Part shown: piece after piece, positions 6,442-10,467 of the stretch | Layout of the letters: every line of letters begins with the position of its first letter | Numbering within the stretch: the first letter of the stretch is position 1 | From: JAUVKA01 sp964465145 | Lineage (GTDB): Bacteria; Bacteroidota; Bacteroidia; Bacteroidales; UBA12481 | Assembly (NCBI GenBank): GCA_964465145.1 | Contig: CAYXJR010000118.1 | Coordinates: 1-10,467 of the forward strand | Direction: 5' to 3' | DNA: 10,467 nucleotides | Program-made: the position numbers and the translations under genes | The notes under the pieces: generated by a model | What the model saw: only the letters and a program-made list of their open reading frames with translations | Told to the model about the DNA's origin: nothing | The model's database searches: none

Positions 6442-7284
6442 TCATTTTTTTAACAGGTGGGCGTGGCCTCCTCCACCACCAGTTTTTGCCTGGTCGGAAT
6501 ATTCAAATTCCAGCAGAATAGTTGTATCACTTTCAATGTTACCTGTCATATAAGCCGGCAGAGTTCCCATCAAAACAATTGATCCATCGTTGGGGCCTGA
6601 CAAAACACCGCAGGCATCGAGTAAAGGGCTTGGTGTTTCAATTTCCAAAAGACTGAACATCCCAACAAGCATATCACTGATGATATAGTGGCGATTTCCA
6701 CCAGCGTCTTCAATAGTGATTTCTCCTGAAAAAATCGGGCCAACTCCATCTTCAAGTCTCTTTCCATCCTGACCAACCTGAATGGTATCATTATTTGCAA
6801 ACATACTATACTGTGCAAGGTACTCCCATGTCCCGGCCAGGTAAACAGAGCAGTCATCATCGGTTAACATGATGGTAAGTGATTGTCCTGTGGCTCCCTG
6901 ATAGATGGAGTTTCCGTTTTGGATCACTAAAATAATGGCCACCACTATGGTTTTGACCCCATCCTGCCCGATATTGTTGATCAGATCAATGTTGAATGAA
7001 ATAGATGTAGAGCCGCTGGGAATAACTATGAAACGTGGCTCATTCGTGGTATAATCCGTACCCTCTTTGGCCGTACCGCCAATCCTGAAATCAATTTCAA
7101 CATCCCGGCGCCTTGGGCCTTCAGGCAAAATAAATTCAACTTCCACGCTCCCATCGTTTTCGGAAACGGTAATTTCGGATTCACTCAGCATAACATCAAA
7201 TTGCTGAGGTTTAATGCACGACCCTAGCAGCAAGGCCATGCCGACAAAAAGGGATAGCTCAAAATAAACCAAATATGATCTCAT
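6442..7284 (-). CDS. Calx-beta-like lipoprotein
   Basis: From the ATG of MRSYLVY the protein has 280 residues. The signal peptide ends in LLLGSC (Cys 23), a lipobox. Residues about 35-143 resemble a Calx-beta domain: SESEITVSENDGSVEVEF, then GGTAKEGTDYT, FIVIPSGSTSISFNIDLINN and the closing LTIMLTDDD. Residues about 145-266 form a second domain starting at CSVYLAGTWEYLAQYS, of the type found after such domains in Bacteroidota lipoproteins, with no family I can name. The tail is KTGGGGGHAHLLKK, a flexible glycine run with two histidines. Two in-frame codons upstream (TTG at 7293) are less likely than this ATG. The gene is divergent from the BACON-repeat gene and 67 bases ahead of the FISUMP gene. 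A surface or periplasmic binding role is plausible; nothing in it indicates an enzyme. Confidence 0.85.
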   Translation of the reverse strand: MRSYLVYFELSLFVGMALLLGSCIKPQQFDVMLSESEITVSENDGSVEVEFILPEGPRRRDVEIDFRIGGTAKEGTDYTTNEPRFIVIPSGSTSISFNIDLINNIGQDGVKTIVVAIILVIQNGNSIYQGATGQSLTIMLTDDDCSVYLAGTWEYLAQYSMFANNDTIQVGQDGKRLEDGVGPIFSGEITIEDAGGNRHYIISDMLVGMFSLLEIETPSPLLDACGVLSGPNDGSIVLMGTLPAYMTGNIESDTTILLEFEYSDQAKTGGGGGHAHLLKK

Positions 7285-7308
7285 AATAAACAATGGCTAT
7301 TAACACCT

Positions 7309-7316
7309 CAAATATA
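7309..7316 (-). promoter_or_regulatory. -7 promoter box of the Calx-beta-like lipoprotein gene
   Basis: Minus strand TATATTTG, identical to the boxes before the FISUMP and BACON genes and a full match to TAnnTTTG. No good -33 TTTG is seen at the expected distance. It would give a leader of roughly 18 bases before the ATG at 7284. Confidence 0.5.
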
Positions 7317-7381
7317 AGAAGTAAAAATAACATCACTATATGAACATTTTTGACATATTTTTTTTCTTGAGTCGGTTTCCA

Positions 7382-7389
7382 TATATTTG
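7382..7389 (+). promoter_or_regulatory. -7 promoter box of the BACON-repeat lipoprotein gene
   Basis: Plus strand TATATTTG, with a T-rich stretch (7357-7365) where the -33 element should lie. The box ends only 9 bases before the ATG at 7399, so the predicted transcript starts 3-5 bases ahead of the coding region, almost leaderless. No Shine-Dalgarno sequence is seen. The box also overlaps an in-frame TTG at 7387, which therefore cannot be the start. Confidence 0.5.
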
Positions 7390-7398
7390 AATCTGATA

Positions 7399-9771
7399 AT
7401 GAAGATCAACAGAAATAGAATTGTTAAGGTACCCTATTTCATCATTGGGGTTTTCCTCGTTTTAATTATTAGCTGTGAAAAGAACCAGCCACCAATTATT
7501 CAAAGCATTATGGCAAATCCTACCGAGCTGGAGGCTGGCGGTAATGCATTGTTAAGTGTTGCAGCCGATGATCCTGATGGAGACCCATTGATTTACCTTT
7601 GGGAGGCCAGCGGAGGGGAAATCACCACAGATAATAGCTTGAACTCAATTACCTGGTATGCTCCAGCAGAGTCCGGGATTTTTTTCTGTTCAGTTTCAGT
7701 GAATGATGGTACTGATATTGTTCAGGACAGTGTTCAGATTACTGTCAGCGAAGACCCGGTTTTAAGTATTGATAAGGATACTTTACTTTTTAAGACTAAC
7801 AGTACTCAGGAAAATTTCATCATTGCTAATCTCGGGACCGGGCTTCTGGACTGGACCGCTGGCTTCTCAACAAATGATGGCGGATCGTGGATAAAATCTA
7901 TTACTCCAGATCAAGGGGCAACAGCCAAAGACAATCCTGAATCTGTGGAAGTAGTTGTTGACAGATCAGGGTTATCCGGGGGCAGTTATCAGGGTAAGAT
8001 TGATATCTCTTCAGATGATAAAGATACAGTTGTTCAAATCGTTTTACTAGTGGCAGAAATGGCAGTGAGCCCTACGCAGCTTGATTTTGGTGCAGCAGAA
8101 TCAGAAAAGAGCTTGTCTGTACAAAATAAAGGATCGGGGACTCTGAATTACAATGTTTCAGTCAGCGATAATTGGATCATTGTTAATCCGAATTCTGGCA
8201 TTATTACTGCCCAGCCAGAGGCAATTAATGTTCAAGTGGACCGAGCTGGGAAATCCCCTGGGACTTTTACCGGACAGGTGATAGTTTCCTCTGATGCGGG
8301 TGAGGTTATTGTCGGCATCCAAATGGTTGTGGAAGCAAATCCAATTCTGCAAATAAATACAGACGTTTTAGATTTTGATACATCCTTATCCACCAGAAGT
8401 TTTTTCATTCAAAATGGAGGTGGGGGAACACTTTCCTGGACAATTTCTGAAAGCCTGAATTGGATCGATGTAACCCCTATCAATGGTTCAACAACCACAG
8501 AAACAGATAATATTCAGGTTACTGCCAATAGGTCTGTCCTCGCCTCCGGAACACATACCGGAAAAATCACCGTAAATTCCAACGGTGGTAATATTGACAT
8601 AACAGTTAACATTGAGGTTGTTGAACAGCCAGTACTGAAAGTCAATACTGGATTGCTGGACTTTGGGAATACTATCAATAACCGAAGTTTCTTCATCCAA
8701 AATGCCGGAGACGGCACCCTCACATGGACAATATCAGAAAGCCTGAACTGGTTAAATGTCAATCCTGCAAGCGGAACAACAACAACGGAAACCGATAACA
8801 TCCAGCTGATTGCCGACAGATCAGTTCTTCAACCAGGAAGGTATACCGGCATAATAACAGTTAATTCTAATGGGGGAAATGCTCAGCTTACCATAAACAT
8901 TCAAGTTGACCAGGGACCGGTGCTTAAAGTCTCTAAAACTGAATTGGATTTCGGAACATCTGCTTCTTCCCTTACCTTCTCCATCAACAATAGTGGAGCA
9001 CAAACTCTTGAATGGACAGTGAATGAGCAGCTTAATTGGCTAACAGTTAACCCTGGAAGCGGATCAACAACAACGGAAACCGATAACATCCAGGTTATTG
9101 CTGATAGGACTGTCCTGACTACGGGTGATCATTCCGGTCAGATTTTAGTTAAGTCTAATGGTGGTGATGCTGATATCAATGTATCTATCCAGATAGGGGA
9201 GGCTGGAGAGTGGTTAATACATGATGATGGAAACTTTGAGGGAAGTTTCACTCCAGACTCAACTTTCCAGTACTTTTTTATGTGGTTCGACCGGCCCTCT
9301 GGATGGAAGGAATTCAAAATCACAAAAATAGCCATCAGCTTCGGCCAAACCATTACTGGTGATAATATTGAACTCTTTTGTGCAACCGATCAATTTGTTA
9401 ACCAAATTCATCTTCCATTAACTGGAATTTACAGATCTGGCACTTTGTATGATCCGAACGCCGGATGGAATGAGTGGACGGTAGACTGGGCCATGAGCGA
9501 AGAATTATTTCATGTAGGATATAAGAAGACCATGGATAATAGTCCCTCGCCTCATTATGACGAAGCTTCGACTAATCTTAGGGGATCTATTATTGACAAT
9601 CAGAATAAGCCAGATAATGTTTCAGACGCTAACTGGGCCATTAGGGTTTACGTCGTTAAAACGAGTATAGAACCAAGTCAGGGTCAATGGCTGGAAATCA
9701 TTGCAAAACCACCTGACGGCTCCTCAGGTTCAAAATCACAGGGAATCAATATAAGAAAGGAGTTCCCATGA
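7399..9771 (+). CDS. Lipoprotein with PKD-like domain and five BACON-like repeats
   Basis: A 790-residue secreted protein. The signal peptide (FIIGVFLVLIISC) carries a lipobox with Cys 26. Residues about 31-117 are a PKD/Ig-like domain (ADDPDGDPLIYLWEASGG). Five beta-sandwich repeats of about 95 residues follow at 119-218, 220-312, 314-408, 410-504 and 507-600. Their shared pattern is LxFGxxxxxxxFxIxNxGxGTLxWTI, NWLxVxPxSG, TTTETDNIQVxADRSxL and TGxIxVxSNGG, which fits the BACON/BACON_2 family. Residues about 604-790 form a separate C-terminal domain (WLIHDDGNFEGSF, then WNEWTVDWAMSEELFHVGYKK), possibly a jelly-roll, which I cannot name. BACON domains are thought to bind carbohydrate, glycoprotein or mucin, or to act as spacers; here they probably hold the C-terminal domain away from the membrane. 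The stop codon overlaps the start of the barrel gene (ATGA), so the two products are probably made together. Confidence 0.9.
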   Translation: MKINRNRIVKVPYFIIGVFLVLIISCEKNQPPIIQSIMANPTELEAGGNALLSVAADDPDGDPLIYLWEASGGEITTDNSLNSITWYAPAESGIFFCSVSVNDGTDIVQDSVQITVSEDPVLSIDKDTLLFKTNSTQENFIIANLGTGLLDWTAGFSTNDGGSWIKSITPDQGATAKDNPESVEVVVDRSGLSGGSYQGKIDISSDDKDTVVQIVLLVAEMAVSPTQLDFGAAESEKSLSVQNKGSGTLNYNVSVSDNWIIVNPNSGIITAQPEAINVQVDRAGKSPGTFTGQVIVSSDAGEVIVGIQMVVEANPILQINTDVLDFDTSLSTRSFFIQNGGGGTLSWTISESLNWIDVTPINGSTTTETDNIQVTANRSVLASGTHTGKITVNSNGGNIDITVNIEVVEQPVLKVNTGLLDFGNTINNRSFFIQNAGDGTLTWTISESLNWLNVNPASGTTTTETDNIQLIADRSVLQPGRYTGIITVNSNGGNAQLTINIQVDQGPVLKVSKTELDFGTSASSLTFSINNSGAQTLEWTVNEQLNWLTVNPGSGSTTTETDNIQVIADRTVLTTGDHSGQILVKSNGGDADINVSIQIGEAGEWLIHDDGNFEGSFTPDSTFQYFFMWFDRPSGWKEFKITKIAISFGQTITGDNIELFCATDQFVNQIHLPLTGIYRSGTLYDPNAGWNEWTVDWAMSEELFHVGYKKTMDNSPSPHYDEASTNLRGSIIDNQNKPDNVSDANWAIRVYVVKTSIEPSQGQWLEIIAKPPDGSSGSKSQGINIRKEFP
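7753..9198 (+). repeat. Array of five BACON-like domain repeats
   Basis: The five units start near 7753, 8056, 8338, 8626 and 8917. Units 3, 4 and 5 are closest to each other; unit 1 is the most divergent. Units 4 and 5 share a 29-base exact match at 8777-8805 and 9065-9093, exactly 288 bases (96 codons) apart, while their flanks differ at many silent sites. Confidence 0.85.
9754..9762 (+). promoter_or_regulatory. Ribosome binding site of the barrel gene
   Basis: AGAAAGGAG lies 5 bases before the ATG at 9768 and inside the end of the BACON-repeat gene. Together with the ATGA stop-start overlap it indicates coupled translation of the two genes. Confidence 0.6.
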
Positions 9772-10382
9772 CAAGGAAAATTTTTATTATTGTCTTATTT
9801 CTTGCAGCAGGGCTTTCTGTAAAGGCCCAATTATATTCATACGGGTTAAAAGCAGGTTTGAATTATTCTTATTATCATTTATCTAACCAGTATGTTTTTT
9901 ACCAAACAGAGGGTAACGGTGTTGGTTTCCATGCTGGTGTCTATGGTCGACGATATCTGGAGAAATTCTTCATCCAGGCAGATTTGAACTTTACCTCGGG
10001 ATTAAAAGGAAAACTGTTCTTCCGGGGAAATGAATCAGAATTCAATAAATCTTCAATAAGTATTCCACTTATAATTGGTCGTAGTTTTTATCCTGGAAAT
10101 ATTAGGGTTTATTCTGGATTGGTCCCAAGTTTTTACTTTGGAGAGGACAATATCCAGGGGTTTTTACAAAAACAGCGTTTAATTGCTCCGGGAAGTTATG
10201 GGAGCAGCCCGGGGTTAGGTTACCTCATGGGATCAGGTATAGATTTTTCAAAGCTGACTATGGATATTCGATATGAAGGGAACCTGCTCGGTGGATTTTA
10301 TTCCGAGCAAAGAAATCCAAACATCCGGACTTTTCATAGATTTTCCAACATTCTATTGAGCCTTGGGTATAAATTACATTAA
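9768..10382 (+). CDS. Outer-membrane beta-barrel protein (PorT / OMP_b-brl type)
   Basis: A 204-residue protein with a clear signal peptide (KIFIIVLFLAAGLSVKAQ, cut near residue 21). The mature part begins LYSYGLKAGLNYSYYHLS, the typical first strand of small Bacteroidota outer-membrane barrels, and continues with alternating strands (GVGFHAGVYGRRYLEKFFIQADLNFTSG; IPLIIGRSFYPGNIRVYSGLVPSFYFG; FSKLTMDIRYEGNL) to a last strand FSNILLSLGYKLH. About eight strands fit this length. It is the second gene of a two-gene operon: its ATG overlaps the stop of the BACON-repeat lipoprotein gene by four bases. A physical partnership with that lipoprotein, for example as an outer-membrane anchor, is inferred from the coupling only. 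No transport substrate can be read from the sequence. Confidence 0.88.
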   Translation: MTRKIFIIVLFLAAGLSVKAQLYSYGLKAGLNYSYYHLSNQYVFYQTEGNGVGFHAGVYGRRYLEKFFIQADLNFTSGLKGKLFFRGNESEFNKSSISIPLIIGRSFYPGNIRVYSGLVPSFYFGEDNIQGFLQKQRLIAPGSYGSSPGLGYLMGSGIDFSKLTMDIRYEGNLLGGFYSEQRNPNIRTFHRFSNILLSLGYKLH

Positions 10383-10467
10383 ATTAAAATACTCAAAATT
10401 CTCCTGAATCCCCAGGGCAAACGCATGAAAAAAAGTTAACGGATTTTGGACAGCCATAGCTGTGCTG

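Noticed and set aside
10383..10467. Right-edge non-coding stretch with ACAGC-CATA-GCTGT hairpin (10450-10463)
   Set aside because: The stem has five pairs and the sequence that would show a following T run lies outside the window. A nearby ATGAAAAAAAG frame stops after four codons. No gene is seen here.
1..10467. Defence system, mobile element, CRISPR, tRNA or rRNA
   Set aside because: No transposase, integrase, nuclease, helicase, toxin or RNA-gene signature was found on either strand; the genes are envelope proteins and one regulator pair.

Overview
The window reads as chromosomal DNA from a member of the phylum Bacteroidota, probably an environmental or marine lineage. The support is a FecI-type ECF sigma factor followed by a FecR anti-sigma factor with a DUF4974-like tail, several lipoproteins with short signal peptides and an SxC lipobox, BACON-type and FISUMP domains, a DUF2807 protein, and promoter boxes of the TAnnTTTG type used by the housekeeping sigma factor of this phylum. 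Base composition is moderately AT-rich and I saw no phage, IS, CRISPR, tRNA or rRNA signal.

Left block (47-4923, all minus strand; order of transcription is right to left). A small CoA-binding-fold protein (4923-4474) is followed after 13 bases by an ECF sigma factor (4460-3885), a FecR-like membrane anti-sigma factor (3848-2802), and a secreted protein (2809-878) that joins an STN domain, a carboxypeptidase-regulatory-like domain, thirteen 15-16 residue surface repeats and a probable C-terminal beta barrel. The last three look like a cell-surface signalling operon in which the usual TonB-dependent receptor is replaced by a repeat protein. After a 96-base gap comes a DUF2807 (head GIN domain) lipoprotein with seven SGSG turns (781-47).

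Middle (4924-5186). This short divergent/convergent gap contains a decayed or truncated start of a TfoX-like gene (5012-5119), which seems to run into the tail of a different reading frame.

Right block (5187-10382). Two minus-strand lipoproteins lie next to each other: a Calx-beta-like protein (7284-6442) and a FISUMP-domain protein (6374-5187). A divergent plus-strand pair starts at 7399: a 790-residue lipoprotein with a PKD-like domain and five BACON-like repeats, then an outer-membrane beta-barrel protein whose start codon overlaps the stop of the first gene (ATGA). All three lipoprotein genes are preceded by the identical octamer TATATTTG, so they may be expressed by the same housekeeping sigma factor. 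The block looks like a set of envelope or surface-exposed proteins; no enzyme is recognisable in it.

All nine main genes appear intact. No gene is cut by the window edges. The main candidates for novelty are the receptor-less FecI/FecR/STN-repeat operon, the BACON-array lipoprotein coupled to a barrel, and the gene-scar between them.
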